Of a DNA stretch of 64,000 nucleotides, positions 12,582 to 26,500 are shown in pieces. Below the pieces are notes generated by a model, which was given only the letters and a program-made list of their open reading frames with translations, made no database searches and was not told where the DNA came from. Each line of letters opens with the position of its first letter. Position 1 is the first letter of the stretch. Where the stretch lies: assembly GCF_000006565.2 (NCBI RefSeq), contig NC_031474.1, forward strand, positions 4,313,662-4,377,661, written 5' to 3'. This DNA is from Toxoplasma gondii ME49. Lineage: Eukaryota; Apicomplexa; Conoidasida; Eucoccidiorida; Sarcocystidae. A program made the translations under genes and the position numbers.

Positions 12582-15085
12582 TTATCGCAGTGGTAAGGCA
12601 ACGGCGACCGGCTGAACTCCACCGACAACATTAGCAGCGCCCATGCCAGGCACTCCGAGAGCTGTTGCGGGCACTCCGCCTGCCAAAACAGGTCCTGAGG
12701 CGCCCATTATGGCCGAAGCACCACCTTGTGATGCCAGAAGGGGAGCAGCAGGGTAACCGCCATATCCTTGGGGGAACATAGCTTCTGTTCCTACTAATGG
12801 GTAGCCGTACCCAAAGAAGGGCCGGTAGTAGTAAGGGAACGTCACTGCAGCGCAGCACCCACAGTACAACCACAATCAATACGTTTTCCAGTTTGTGCCC
12901 GGCACAACACCGGATGGGCTCAAACGGAGCCCAACACATGAAACCGTGTTTATGGGCAGATGCAGAGAAACCGTGCTTCCAGACAATAAGGGATAAGATG
13001 AAAAATGACAGTCCCTAATTTTCTCAAGAGTATTACCGGTGAACAGCGCGTTATGCAACGCATTGCTTATTCGGAACAACGAGGCAAATCACTATTGTGA
13101 TAAACTACGTGATGCCTTCGTCGATTGCCATTCTGGCTTCATGAATTCTGTAGTCCTCCAACACAAGGAGTAGTAATAGTTGCTTTCAGGGAGCAAGAGC
13201 CAGTACGCGAGCCCCTGACATGACGTAAGAAGATCGTCTGAGAGCACTGTGGCATGCTGCCACTAATCACACATATACACACTGTGCTTCCGGACTTGTT
13301 TCGATTCCACAACTCTGAGGGAGAAGTGTGACGGTAGTGAATCCGCTGCTACATTTCACCATACCTGACATGCCTCCGCATCCATATCGACAGTAAGCAT
13401 CCATGAAGCTTGCGGGTGGTCCCAGAGGCTGCGGAGGCGGCCCATTAGGGAGCATGGCAGGAGCGAATCCTGTTTGCTTAGGCTTTCCGAAGATGCCTCC
13501 GGGTTTCTGCTCCAACCGCCTCACACCTAAGAACTGGATCGTTCCTTCCTCTTCGGGGGGTATGTTTCGTCCTTCGTCCCTGTCTTGTGAAGGATTAACA
13601 ACTTTGGTCATTGATTTCACAACATTTCCATCTGAGTTATATAATACGGCGCGTTCGCCTTCCACGACAAACGTGGACCCTCCAGCCAAGAAAATCGTCG
13701 TGGCCCCAACATTGTTCGTGCCAATTGAATTCAAGTCAGATCCAGAGCGAGAAATTCCGGTAACCTGCAGAATCATTTCCGTCATTTTCAGAGTAGAGTC
13801 ATCTCCCCACCGAAGCGACAACGCTCCCATGTTTTGGACTGCAAAAAGTGGTATCGTGTTGATTTCCCAGATTGACACAAACGGGCGAGGGCCAGTTTCG
13901 AGGGGTGTGAAGGGTGATGAAGACACGGAGGAATGAACTTCACCTTCGTCCCTATAGCCTGTGGAATTCAGAATTTCTGACGAGCGTGTAGCATCTCCAT
14001 TCCCTACGTAGCTGGCGTCATGGGCATTCGACCACTGGACGCCAAGGATTGGTGATTGATACGCGCCTGGCGGTAGGTAATGATACAGTGCAGAGGACGC
14101 ACGCCTGGGCTAACAATGGAGTGATGCCTGCCACCAGCTCCCAACAAAGAGTGAAACTGTCCAACAGAGCGAGTCACTGGGCGAGCAAAACGTCTCTGTA
14201 ACACTTTTGAGTAGCTACTAGTGGGCTCGGCAGCGAATGAGAAACCGCAAATCAAAACTCTGCTTTTCGGTTTCCATATGCAATCGCAAGAGCAAGCAAT
14301 TATCCGAGACGAGAGACCAGAGTAGTCCTAGGCGCGGAACACACAGCAATGCAACAAATCGATAGTCCCACTGGTCTTGAAACTTCTGAAATACCTGACT
14401 CACAGCTCCAGATGACGAAAACGGTAAAGCAGCAGAAGCAGATACTTGACAGAACGACGCAAGCCAGCATGGTAGTCAGCAGTCTATAGTTAGTTTGCTC
14501 CCCTTTTGCCTAAAAAACAACACAGCACAAGTTCATTGCGAAACGATACAACAAAGACCTACCGAGAGACCTGTGCGCACCGTAACTTCGAACAAAAGGA
14601 GGCGCTGAACTCACACGTATCAGTTCTGACAAAGTAAACTGCCTCAAATAGTCTTCAATTCTTCGTCAGGACTGTAAAGTGCAGCACATTAGTGTTGAGG
14701 CACCGTCCTACGTACGGTCAAAAGCGGCGGAACCCAACAGGGTTGCGTATACCTGAATTTCTGTCTCTCTCTCCTGGCCAGCGAGAGCTTCCACAGGAAG
14801 ATGTCCGGGGTGGGCGACGCCACAATCGGGCACATTGTGGGCTTCTGGGAGAAAGGTAAGCTTCATCGTGCCGTCGTGCGTCCTCTGATTCGGATCTTCC
14901 AGCTTCGTAACTCTTGGCACTCAAAGAAAAAATACAGATGAGACGATAGACGCACAGCTCAAAGTCTGTATGAAGCCAAGCGGTGAATTTTGACAATCTC
15001 TGCCGCGTCTACGTGGGAGTAGAAGCTCCTTCCAAATAATGTTGAAAAACGAAAGAGAAATGCACTCACTGAGGGGAGACAACAT
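12582..15085 (-). CDS. Hypothetical single-pass membrane protein, 5 or 6 exons, about 430 aa
   Basis: Proposed exons (minus strand): 15085-15070, 14919-14753, 14509 to about 14404, 14109-13365, 12844-12582. The proposed ATG gives a short first exon (MLSPL) whose phase closes onto the second (PRVTKLEDPNQR). Exon 3 starts after a TTTTTTAG acceptor and encodes a clear membrane helix (MLACVVLSSICFCCFTVFV). Exon 4 encodes a soluble domain with LGVQWSNAHDASYVGNGD and WGDDSTLKMTEMILQVTG, then a proline/glycine stretch ending YCRYGCGGMS. Exon 5 closes in phase onto an aromatic, glycine-rich tail (YYYRPFFGYGYPLVG) ending VAVALPLR. The layout suggests a signal-anchored protein with about 55 N-terminal residues on one side of the membrane. 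The junction from exon 3 to exon 4 does not close cleanly, so its donor or a small exon is missing from this model. No family recognised. Confidence 0.6.
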
Positions 15086-17564
15086 AGCGTCTGTTTCGCA
15101 GCCGCCAATCGACACCACTCAGCAACGAGCAGCCTCAGCTCACGGGACGTTTGATGCACTGACCGTTTGTTTCGCTTGGTTCTTTTCTGACGCTGCCGTT
15201 TTCCCGATGACACATGAAGGGTCCAAGTGCCAGGTGCAGGAAGACTGAGTGATAGGCAAAAGAGGCGATTCTTATCGGTGCCAAAATCTCATCGTTTTCT
15301 CAGTTGGTTCTCAGCTCAACGGTCGGCAGCGTTCACCGCAGGTTCGCCGCGACCCATCCGGGCGCTTGTCGTATTGCCGCCTACCAGAAAGACGGCCTTC
15401 CATTCCCTCTAGCATGTGTTGTTGCGGCATTTTGCGCGTGTTTTCCTGAATCAGTCACCTGTCTCAGCTCTAATACAACTAGTTCCCGCATGCTACCGTT
15501 GGTGTGCACCTTCTTATCACAATCCAAACGCCACACGAACTGCTGCATATATTTTCCCAACGAATCAACAAACTCCGCCTCAAGTGACCGACGTCACAAT
15601 CCCAGGGGCGGCACTGCAGTCAATCAGCTCTGAAGCTGAAGTACCTACAGAAACTAAACCTCGTATTCATGTGTTATAGGAGCACAGTAATGCCTGATAC
15701 AAACTGCACTCATAAAAGAAATCTGAGCCTTAACCACAGTCTTCTGACATGTCTCCCTTGACTATGACGGTAACCGTTGTTGGTTTTTCAAATATACGCT
15801 GGATACCACTATACTAAATGCACTTAACACGATGGTCATGAAGAGCACAATAGAAACGCTGCTTCGTATATGAGGCGGGCAAACTATGATTCTCCTTGCT
15901 GAGTGACGTTACTTGTTCTCCGCACTGAATTTCTGTACGCTACCTGCAGTCATTCTAGCTGTGAACCTGCTGCCGATAACACTGTGAATTCGAACTGATC
16001 GGGGTCACTCGAGCGTCAGGTGTCTGAATGTAGCCGGGAATAATGAGCAGTGATTGTGCTTTGTCAAACTAGTAAGACTTGCTGCGCCTGTGTGCAGGTA
16101 TTAGGACGCTGCTCGTCTGTTCGGTGAGCCGCATTCCTGCCACTAACGTCTACGGTATGAGAATACGTGGTTTATCCGAAAGCGTCCAGTGGTTGACATG
16201 CAACAGTTCCGCAGGCACTGACACGAAAACCACTGACTGACACGCCATATCCCGCGCTTTCTTCAAGCACACGGGGGTGTCTCTTGCTGCCTCAGGCGAC
16301 TTTGCCCAATTGCACCAACGGGCGACAAGACGTGCATCACATGGATGCTTCCTTCAACCACTCAGTGCGTTCAATTTTCATGTGGTGTGCCAATAGAACG
16401 AACCGATCGACCTCAGCGTGAAAGTATGCCGACTCCATTTACTTGGGGTCAGTTGGAATACACAGTTTTCTGATAAGTGTCAGTCTTTAATGACGTTGTT
16501 TCGAGATTGTAGCCGCGATTCACCGCAACCTCACCAATCGCAAGTATCACAATATCTGACAGTTCCATAACCTCTCTAGGTATTTTTTATGGTTGAACGA
16601 AGCATCTGGTGATGTGATATCGGCACGTTCAGGCCGCAAAACGGCGAGCACGTCAACTTACACAATTTTCTCCGCACTATGTAGGTAGTTTGAGGATGCT
16701 GCCTATCTCGCTGAGAACCTATCCGTTTCCGTGCGTTCTTCGTTTTCATTAGAGGTACGACGACGGAGAGACTACCCGTGGAAGCAGAAAATTATACAAC
16801 AGTTCGCAGGCGCAGTTGGGTCTTCAGTCTGCATTCGTACAAAACGAACGGACTCGAGCGAGGAAATGAACGCTTGGCATATATGGTCTTTTGTACTCTG
16901 AGGCAGCATTGTCCTTGTGCGTTGTCTACAATGTTGTCTGGATCGACAGTGCCGAAAAAAAAACTCTATTTGCAGCTTCATCAAAAAATCTACAGGCCCT
17001 GGGTGTGGGGGCCGCTGTGTGTGGGGCTTTTGTTGCGCGTTTTGCTGCGGCTACGGGGCTTTTTCAAACGCCTGTGTTTAACCTTCAGGGGGTTCACGAA
17101 TGTGTCTCGGCATTACTTTTAACTGGTGGTCTCTACTCTGTGTCGCTCCACCTGCAGAATAGGATCCCAACCGAGAGCCCAAAATTCAAATTAACCGCAG
17201 ACACATGCCCGTTCTCTGCGGTATTAGAACTCACTCTGATAACATTTTCCGTTACCGTGGGCCTTCACATGCAGTTTTCACTTTCTAGCTGTATCTATTG
17301 CAGAAGGGAGTGTTGCGTTCTCCAATGTACAAAATCTCGATTCTGTGCCCACCTCCCACATTCAAAATGCTTTGGGTGTGATGCGAAGACGAGCTTGCCA
17401 TGTGTAAAACAGAAATGCTGCTGTTTGCACGAACATTTAAGGGCTGCCCTCAACTTCTTTAAAACGGTCTTGTGCGCATGTTTAGACTTTAGGCTATTTC
17501 GCTGCTTCTCGTAGTTCTCGTTTTTCCAATACCTGAAGCCACATAAAAACACACGACTGTCACC
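15086..17564. other. Divergent intergenic region, probably bidirectional promoter
   Basis: It lies between the start of the minus-strand membrane-protein gene and the start of the plus-strand docking-protein gene, so both promoters must be here. The centre (15700-16700) is AT-richer with no usable ORF. A 207-codon open frame at 16891-17514 (plus) lacks an upstream ATG, has an odd Cys/Leu-rich composition and has no splice logic; I treat it as leader. No RNA gene seen. Confidence 0.55.
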
Positions 17565-20500
17565 ATGCCGCCGACACTCGCATTAGAGGAGCAGTACGAA
17601 GACCTCCTCAAGCGATTCCAGATCATGGGTAAGACGATAATCTGCTGCAACGCGGGGCGCTGGCTCTTCAGATAAAGTCGTGAGTCACCTTGTGTTCTGC
17701 TAAGACGCTGCCGACTTCGAGGAAGCATGTCTCTTCCTCTCATCAGCCTGTATGGATGCCAGCAGCTGACCGGCACTTAAGTTTCCACCGAGGGTTCTAC
17801 AAATGCTTCCGCTTAGCTGATTCCTCTGACCCCACAAACACTCAAAGGTGGAGCCCCTCCGGGGATTGGGCGCAGAATGTACAGTTACCTCTTTTCTTCT
17901 CGTTTAGGAGTATTGACGATAACAAAAGCAAAGTATCTCGCGAAACCATCGAAGGAAGAAACGGCAAAGACCCTGGCTGCTCTCGTCGCACAACAGTGTC
18001 TGAAAAATATGAGCTGAAAGGAGAAGTGCGCTCAGCGGATTCCGTCATCTCATGAACACTGCGACGTTGTATCACGTGGCATGGGTAGTGATTGATGAAG
18101 AAAACTCGCCATCAACTCTTTCCTAATGCACCACAATTGCTTCCCAGACAAAGTAGCGTCTCTTCAAATTGAACGATAGAATGCCCCATCTAAGATATCT
18201 GTTTGTTTTGTCGCAAATGTCCTCGATAAGCATCATTATATTCCGCTGCCCCTCCCCTTTTCTACCTCTCTCTCCATTTATCCATTTACTCACACAATGT
18301 ACGTCGTGTGTACACTCGATTCCTCTTGCCACATCCCGTGTATCATCGTACTGGCTGCCTCCCTGGCCAGACGCGGAGAGGAAGACGACGTACGAGGCAG
18401 CGCAAAACGCGATCAGATACAATCAAGGTCTTATGAAGCAACTGAAGGACGAAAATATTCAGATCAGGAATCAAATCAAATTGTTGAAAAAAAATAAAAT
18501 CTTGACAGCGCCGGAGCACTTGCAAAAGAAGGTACGCAGAGACGTCAGGCAGCTCCCTCAGGGTGACCGCCGCACATTCAGATCTTCAAGGTGTGACGTC
18601 TCCGCTGCGAGATTCTAATCAGCTGAGCGGCAGTTGTCTTAGTCTGGGCTGTAGGATGAACATCCGACACACTAAGATGTTTGCTGGTATCCTCGAAATA
18701 GGGCTTGTAGTTCTCTCAGGTGACATGCCGAGCAATGCAATCTTTTTCACCCTTTCTGTGTGCTTCTACGAAAAGACACGAAACTGTCAACGACGGTTGA
18801 GCCTACGAACATGGCTGTAGACCCTACCTGTAGATCGCAACAAAAGTAGTAGCGTGATTTTGCTAATATCAAGTATGGAACTGTTTTTAGTTTTTGGTCG
18901 TCATTTGCAGATGGACGAAGTTTCGAGACTGCGCCTCCAGCTTGACCAAATGAAAAACCACAACGTGGGACAAAGGCGGACTTTGGCCTCTCTGCAGGAC
19001 AAGCTGCGAGGTAACAAGACAAGGAAATTCGTGCCAACGGATATTGTACATCGTCAGTCAAAACCTAAAAGCCGTGTCGTATGTGAAGCAGCACATCCTT
19101 CGGGAAGAAAAGAACATCCGCTGTTCCTGGAGCGTGTGAACAGCTGGGCAACTAACATCAGCCGACACCGTTGTCTTCTTCTGAAACGTATTGACACAGC
19201 ACACAAAGACACGGATAACGGTACGACATGTTACTGGTTTTTCGCTTCTGAATTTCCGTAGAACTCGAGATTGCCGCCGAACGTCCGAATACCGAGGCAT
19301 CTCCGGAGCTGAAACAAATTAGGGTGATCGAAAACCGTTTGGACCAGGTGATGCTTTCGACCTCTGGCCCTTTGGTGTGAAGCGAACATACAGCGACCTG
19401 GATTTTCTGTTTTTTTCGCCTCAGTTGCTTCATCTACATTCACTGTCAGCCTCACTCGGCCGCACGCTTTGCCATTACGTGAACTCGAAATATCGCTCGC
19501 AATTTCGTCACAAGAGAGGCCTTGCCGTGTGAGCTACTATCCCTCCCGAAAGAGATCGCGTATAGTATCGAGCAAAAACAGCTGATGGCTGTTATGGAGG
19601 AGGCAATTCTCTTCTGAGACGCGGTATGGCCAGAGGTTGAAGCGAACTGCTCACTGCTCGAAAGAATTTACGGACATGTCCCATTTTGTTTTTTGTTGCT
19701 CCAGGCGATGATCAAATTGAATGAGGCGCAGTCCATCAGGTCAACGTACGAGCAGATAGTCAAGCGACTCAAGGATGAGCGTCTGGGCCTCGATCAACAC
19801 CTTGCTCAGCTTGAAAAGACACTGAAGGTATGGGTGTTGCATCCTGCTTCGGAACCCTATAGCATGGACCAGGGGGTCTTGGGCAAATAGTGAGGGTGCC
19901 TCGGACTTGAGACGGAAGTCTTGTTTGAGCGGAAGATGGCATATAAGCCGACGAGAATGCACAAGTATGACTCGCTTGCTTTATAAAGAACAAGTTCCAC
20001 ACATGCGGGTGGGAAACGAAACAGAAAGATCGTATGGCGACGAGGCCCTTGTCCACGCGGTGCATGTGAATTCAGACAACGGGTATTGACCAACACAACA
20101 GTGGACTTTACCTGGACATTAGTGCCATGTATTTACACTTCATGCAAGACAGATGGAAACGCACAGAGGAACAATTCTCGTAGCTGTATATCTGTCTCTG
20201 TACAATGCGGCGTAGGAGAAAGACAACGATTACGAGGAACTCCTCGCTCTGTCGCATGATGCCACGCACGCAAGTGAACTTGCACAGGTGAGTAACACTT
20301 TCTTCTGAGGCAGCTAATGGCGTGAGACGCCACTGCTTGAACAAGCTGACCACCAGACGCATGTTGGTCCGAGGCATGATGCCGCTTTCGGATGCATGGC
20401 TTTTCAATCGTGCTTCCGTTTTTTCATCCCGTGCATCAGGCTGAGTTGCACAGAGTCTCCCAGGCGATTGAACAAGAGAGAGCCCACAGGGAACAAGAAG

Positions 20501-23500
20501 TGGAAGAAAAGAGAGCACTAGTGCAGGCGTGCGTGACGGCAAACCAGAAGTAAGAATGCCTTCTGGTTAGGTACCACTCTGATTTCATTTTGCATTGATT
20601 TCCTGGATGGCATCTTATCGTTTAATATGCTTAGCAGGGCCAGAAAACCTCTCCTGAGAGTATACTACCGTACTCGGGGAGAAGATGTGTGAGAAAATAT
20701 TACTTATAAGCTTTTTCTCGGGAGTGCATATAGCGAACTGGAGCACTGGCTTAGATCTTGAATGGATTTTCTTGATCTCCGGTTCCCCCGTTTGTACAGC
20801 CTGCTTCCCAATAGTTTATGTCCCGACGTGAAGGGTATATCTGGCTTACAACTATGCAGCCTCCCTCCTGTCTGTCATGTGTCTGTGGACATGTGCAGTT
20901 CATCAGATTTACACTTTCTCCCGCTGTACCGATATCCTAGCTTTTGAGTGGGGGTGTCCCGGACGGGGAACCCAGCGCTATGTGCCTACCTCCTGCTTCA
21001 GTGCAACCGTCCATTCAGTTTTGTTCGTCTGATCACGTGACTGTCGACACGCTACCCAGAAGGGTGACGCGTTATTTCACGGTGATTGACATTCTAGGGG
21101 AGTGCAGCCATCGCAACAAGCTGTGTCTGAAACGTATTGCTTCACAAAACGTCATTCAGACGCGGTTGCCGTCGTCGCCTGCAGGCTCGTCGACGAAGCC
21201 CTTGCGACCAAACAGAAGGTCGAAGAAGATCGGCTGAAGGGTAAGAAGGGAAGATGCACCTAGTTCTTGCCGATTTCTGGAGTCTTGTCTTCACTACAAG
21301 CATCCCTTTCTTTTAGCTACTTCGCTTGTTGTTCTGGTGAAGGCGAGTTCCTACGTGACCAGACCACAACAGTTTTTTTGCTGGTAGGTGCACAAAGTAG
21401 TGTGCAATGCACATGAAGTGGCTCGTCGTGCAGCTCTATCTTGGAACTTCCACAAAGAATGCTTTTCCTTTTCCCACCCAAAGGATCGCCTCGATAAGTC
21501 GAATTCTGAGGCTGACCTTGGAGAGAGCGAAAGGTACCAGATATTTACCCACAGTCTTGATGCCATTCTCTATTTCAGAAATGAGTCACTACCCCTCAAC
21601 GTTGCGACCTGTCGGGACAATGAGAAGTTCCGACGCATCAAGTGTTTTTTGTTTTTGACAGAGTACTGGAGCATTCAATGGTCCCTCGTTAATATTCAGA
21701 TTATAGATGACTGACAACTGTTGTCTTCCTGATAAGCCATGGCTCAGGTGAAAGAGTCGAACATCACTGACGGGAACGACGCACCCACGCTTGACGATTA
21801 CGAGAACGTTTTTCGCCGAATTAAGGAAGCAACAGGAGTCTCTGATGTGAACGAAGTGATCCAGAAGTTCCTTATGCAAGAAGAAACAAGAGAAAATTTG
21901 GTGTCCCTTGCCAAAGAAGTGAGTGTAACTGGTTTTTTTGCAGCTTAACGAAGGGCTGGTAGGTAGTCTTGTGCATCACATCAGCATCACTCAGTTGATA
22001 CTAAATCGACTGCTTCAGATTGTTTAGACTGTTTTGCCACGCCGTATTGTGTGTTGTCTTGCTGATACCGAGGCACATCACATTCTCACGGTCAAAACAT
22101 TTACCTGCCTCGTTGTGCATGCCTTGTCAGCACCAGGAGAAGATTCAGACGCTACAGGAGAAGCGAATACGTACGCAAGCAGTGGTGAGGAATCCAATGG
22201 ATCGACATATTTCTGCCAGCAAAAACCGGTTCTCCCCATACAGAGATGTAGTAACACTCTAGGCTGTTTCCGTTCCAGCCTAGGAAGTGCAGCCATGAAG
22301 ACACGATGCTTCGGATGAAACACGCGCGTGCGTAATAATCCTTTATAGAAACCATTACTGTCACCCTTGAGATGTGCATCGAAAGGCCTGGGGATAATAC
22401 GTAGGGAAGGCGTTGGACGGGAACTACTTCAACTGTAGTGACTGACTAAAAGACACATTTCCACTGAGTTTGCTTTCGGTCTTCTTGTGGGCATGTGCTA
22501 CTGGGAGTAGAGCGTGGTTGCTTATCTCCACCTCCGCTGCTTGTCGGTGGACAACGACAGGTGACGTTTAACATTTCAGAGGCAACCGAAAACAAGGAAA
22601 GCTACCAAGAAGAGAGAGGATTGAGACGAAGTGTCGAAATAACCTCGAATCTGAAAAGGGTGGTATGCGCCTTGTATCTTTCAGCTGGAGGAGATGAAGC
22701 TTTCATCGGTTACCAAGCAGAGCAAGTGGCCCGTCGTGGATGACTTAGAAATCTCCGCTTGCCAGGCCAATGCCAGACACGAGAGAGCTCGCTCCAAGTA
22801 CGAAAAGAATTGTCAGCTGCTTGTGGAGCTCCAAGCCGGCCTGGAGCATCTTTATGAGAAACTGATGTCCACTACACAGACTAATGTGAGTCTTCTCCAG
22901 CATAAAAAAACTGCCTTCCTTTTCCTGTGTCCCCGTGCTTTCTGTAGCCCAGTGCCCTGTTCTCGTTCACACCAGGAAGGAAGCCCTGGTGCCTGGCCTT
23001 CCAGTGGTGGAGAAAATATTCGTCTTTCCCTGCTCACGTCGAGCCTGTTCCCCTACACAGAGAGGAATATAATCGTCAAGTATCCTGACTCGGTTGAGGT
23101 GCCGTCAATACTAGAATGAAGTGCATATCCCAATGGGTAACACGGGGAGATAAAGTCAGTCGGGGTTTTTAGCAGTCGACGAGCTTACCCAGCAGGACAT
23201 TTATCCGTAAGAGTGAATCCGGATCTCACTGAGCCGCGGTAAAAAGGAAACCGTATTTTCTGGGGGTGTTTCTATTGTACCTTCAGCCCCATGTCCGTCG
23301 CCAGGCCTCAGCAACTCAGCCGACCGTAGAGTGGATGGTCCAGGCTTCACTACAGAAACTTGACTACCTCGTGAAACGGACAACCGATGTGAGTGTTAGT
23401 CGGAAAAATGCTGCCAGGTCATAACTGTGGCAAGGAAACCCGAAGAATATCGGAAACAGCTGTTGATGCTAGTGGAAGAACGTTTAATTATGCAGCCACG

Positions 23501-26500
23501 GAGGGGCAGAGGAGGTGACGGTACACATACAACACATTACCACATTAGTGAAACAAAGTTCCTTGAGCGGTGTTTCCTATTGAAGGACTGATATTGTGAC
23601 ATGCATGGCTCGACAGTTTTAGTGAGTATGAGTTCTGGTCTTCCCACATCCTACAGTATTTGACTCCCAGGATTATCTGTGCATGGAAATTATCTCACTA
23701 AGTTACTACAGTGACCGCTAAAAGAAACGTTTAGGTGGATGTTAAAGAGCGACTAGCGCGGCAATGAGACGACTCGTTGCATACGAGGCACCCCGGCTTC
23801 GCTGTTTGTACAGCAAATGCTACACATGACTCAGAACATCGTGAGACCACGTTGGTTTGGCCGGCTGCAGACAAAGCTCTCACGCTTTATTCACTTCCCT
23901 TTACGTTCCCCACTAGTCTGTTCTTCTCCTCTGCCCTTGCCCGTCGTGTGGCATATCTCGAAGAAATCTTTGTAGGCGGAAGTTCAATAAGCTTCTCCAC
24001 ATCGTGCGATTGGTCGCGCGTATGAAAATCTACTCGCCAATCTACAAAAACAAAAGGGAACGTACATGCTCAAACTTGAGAAGTGGTGGATACACGTTTA
24101 ATTTTGCAGCAAATGCAGCTGTGAGGCGGAGAAGGAATGACGCCGTTCACGGCGTTTGCAACGCCTTGCCATGCTGCTGGTGATATTTGGACCGTGTGTT
24201 GTCCTCGACGAAAGCATCTTAGGTTGCTTCTGTCTGCGTTGTTTCACCTTGCCGACGTAGGGTTTAAAGCGGGAACAAGAGTGTCTGCAAGAAGAAAAAA
24301 ATAATGAGCAAGCGGCGGATCACGCTCGACAGATCGACAGCCTTTTGTCTCCGGGATCAGTTGAGAAATCAGCCACTTGCGACAAGACCAACTCACCACC
24401 TGGAAACGACGAATGTCATCCTTCTGCCCCTCGCATCTTCCAAAAGGCCACTGCTGCTTGCGTGGATCCTGTTTTCGATGACTTGCCGCCAGCCGCTTCA
24501 GGCCAAGAAGCAGCCGTTGCAATGCATGCTCCCATGTACGATTCTAAGAAGATCGAATCCCCTTCGGCATCTCAGGTAGACACCACCAGCCATGACCCAG
24601 CCCCAGCAAACGCCATAGAAGAGCCCAGCTCCTTAGACGTGCCGTGTGCGCCCGCGGGCACCGATCCCGAGAGGAAAGGCGGTCAGCAGACTAACGCGGC
24701 ACAAACAGGATTTGGCGAGAAGGTAGACACAGAGAGGGGCGAAAAAGACGTGCATACATCAAACATTCTGGATCATCCCCTGACTGAGCCTCTTTTCCCT
24801 CCGGAAGACGAAGGCCAAGAGCTGCCGGGCATAGGAACCGTCGAAAAAACTGACTCACGAGGACTTGAGGCAAAATACGGTGACCGACGCGAGGTCGACG
24901 CAGCCACCGAAGAAAACAAAAGAGGTGACACCGGGGAAGAGATACAGCGTGGAGATGACATCATTTCGCCCCGCGATGAAGCTTGTCTACCCGAGCACGC
25001 TGAGACCGGGACACTCAATCCAGGAAACTCGCTCATTCCCGATAAAGCATCTCCGGTTTCAAACGCTTTAGCAGTCCTCCCATCGGGAGAAGCAGACACT
25101 ACGCAGCAGCCGAACCGAGTCAGTAAAGATGACGACCACGACACGTTTGAGCCTGGGATGAACGAGGTAGTAATCCCAGTCACAGATGGTGGAGAAGAGA
25201 AGAGTTTTGAAGTGGCCCTCGACGACGTGGTTCCTGGAGATGAGCAGAACAAAGCGGCCGAAAAGTGTAAAACCGAATCAGATAGTATTCTTGGCGAGGC
25301 ACTGCCCGGAGATACAGCGCCACGACAACAATCTCCCACTTCACCGTCAGAGAATTGTGAAATTTCACCTGAAGGTCCGAATGCACCTGAGAGTAACGAA
25401 CCGCTCAGTGTCGGTGTCCCTCTAGGTCCGCCGGAATCTGATCAAGCCAACCTCGCCGATGGAGACGACGGCGAATTACACGCTGGAGACAGGGCCTTCA
25501 GACAAGCAGAATCAGTGGGAGTCGGCGCTGACATAGTGTCTACAGCTCAAGAAAGTCCCATACCAGATTTGCCACCTGCCCATACGGCGCAGCCGACGAT
25601 ACCTGAAACACAGATGATAGAGATGCCAGGCAGTGATCCTCTCGCCCCTGAAACCGCCACAAACCAAGAATCAGACGCCAGGACGAAGGATGAACCAGCT
25701 TACGAAGGTGATAGCTCTTCCGGAAGTTCTCAGCTGTCGCATCCAGAAGCGACGAAAAAGGCAGGTGGTGATGCTTGCAAGGTGGAAAGTGAGGAAACCC
25801 AAAGCGATCGAGCTGCTGACTTGCCGAGCCGCCGCGTCTCTTCCTCAGAAGATCCAGACACTGAGTGCCAGGACTCGTTTGAGAAAAGAGAGCTGCAGTT
25901 CGATTTCGACACACTTACGAATCCAGTAAACCAAAGGAATGAAGCAGACCTTGCTTCCGACGTGTCGCACATGACGATCGAAGGTGGCACAGAAAACGAT
26001 GGCACTACCGGAGACACACACACCCTGGCACCTCCCAACTCCGACCAACAAGCGACGGAGACAGCCTTGAAAACTGAAGATGAGACGACGCAGGAACAAC
26101 TGTTACAGGAGAATCGTGGAGATCGGGAAGAGAGTTATCCGTCACCAGCACCTCTGCACGAAGTGCCAGAGAGAGAATCCTCATCCAGTTTAAGAGATAC
26201 GGCTAGTCCAGTTGATGGAGAGCAAGCCGAAGACAGCCCAGTAATGGCCACTGCAGTGCCTCTCAGCTTTCACCGCAGCTCCGACGGAACGGAAAAAGTG
26301 GACGGTGATAGTGATACCTCTGGTGACAGGGAGGGAGACACAGTCAAATCAGGAGAGCCACTCGACCATGTCTCTTCTACATGTGACGCAGATCATGTGG
26401 AACAGACGGGTCACGAACAATCAGCTGGGCACGCTTCTGATTTTACAATGGCTGAAGAAACCGCCATCATGAAGACCCAAAGTGACAACGTCCTGGTTGC

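Noticed and set aside
16891..17514. 207-codon plus-strand frame just upstream of the docking-protein start
   Set aside because: No initiating ATG near its 5' end, biased Cys/Leu composition, no splice partner, and it ends 50 bases before a well-supported start codon. Treated as 5' leader.
21388..21714. Possible extra exon of the docking-protein gene
   Set aside because: Exons 21185-21240 and 21737-21918 join in phase without it, and its donor leaves the wrong remainder.
24773..25339. 188-codon minus-strand frame rich in Ser
   Set aside because: Shadow of the acidic coding exon on the plus strand. The Ser-rich composition follows from the complement of Glu/Asp/Gly codons.
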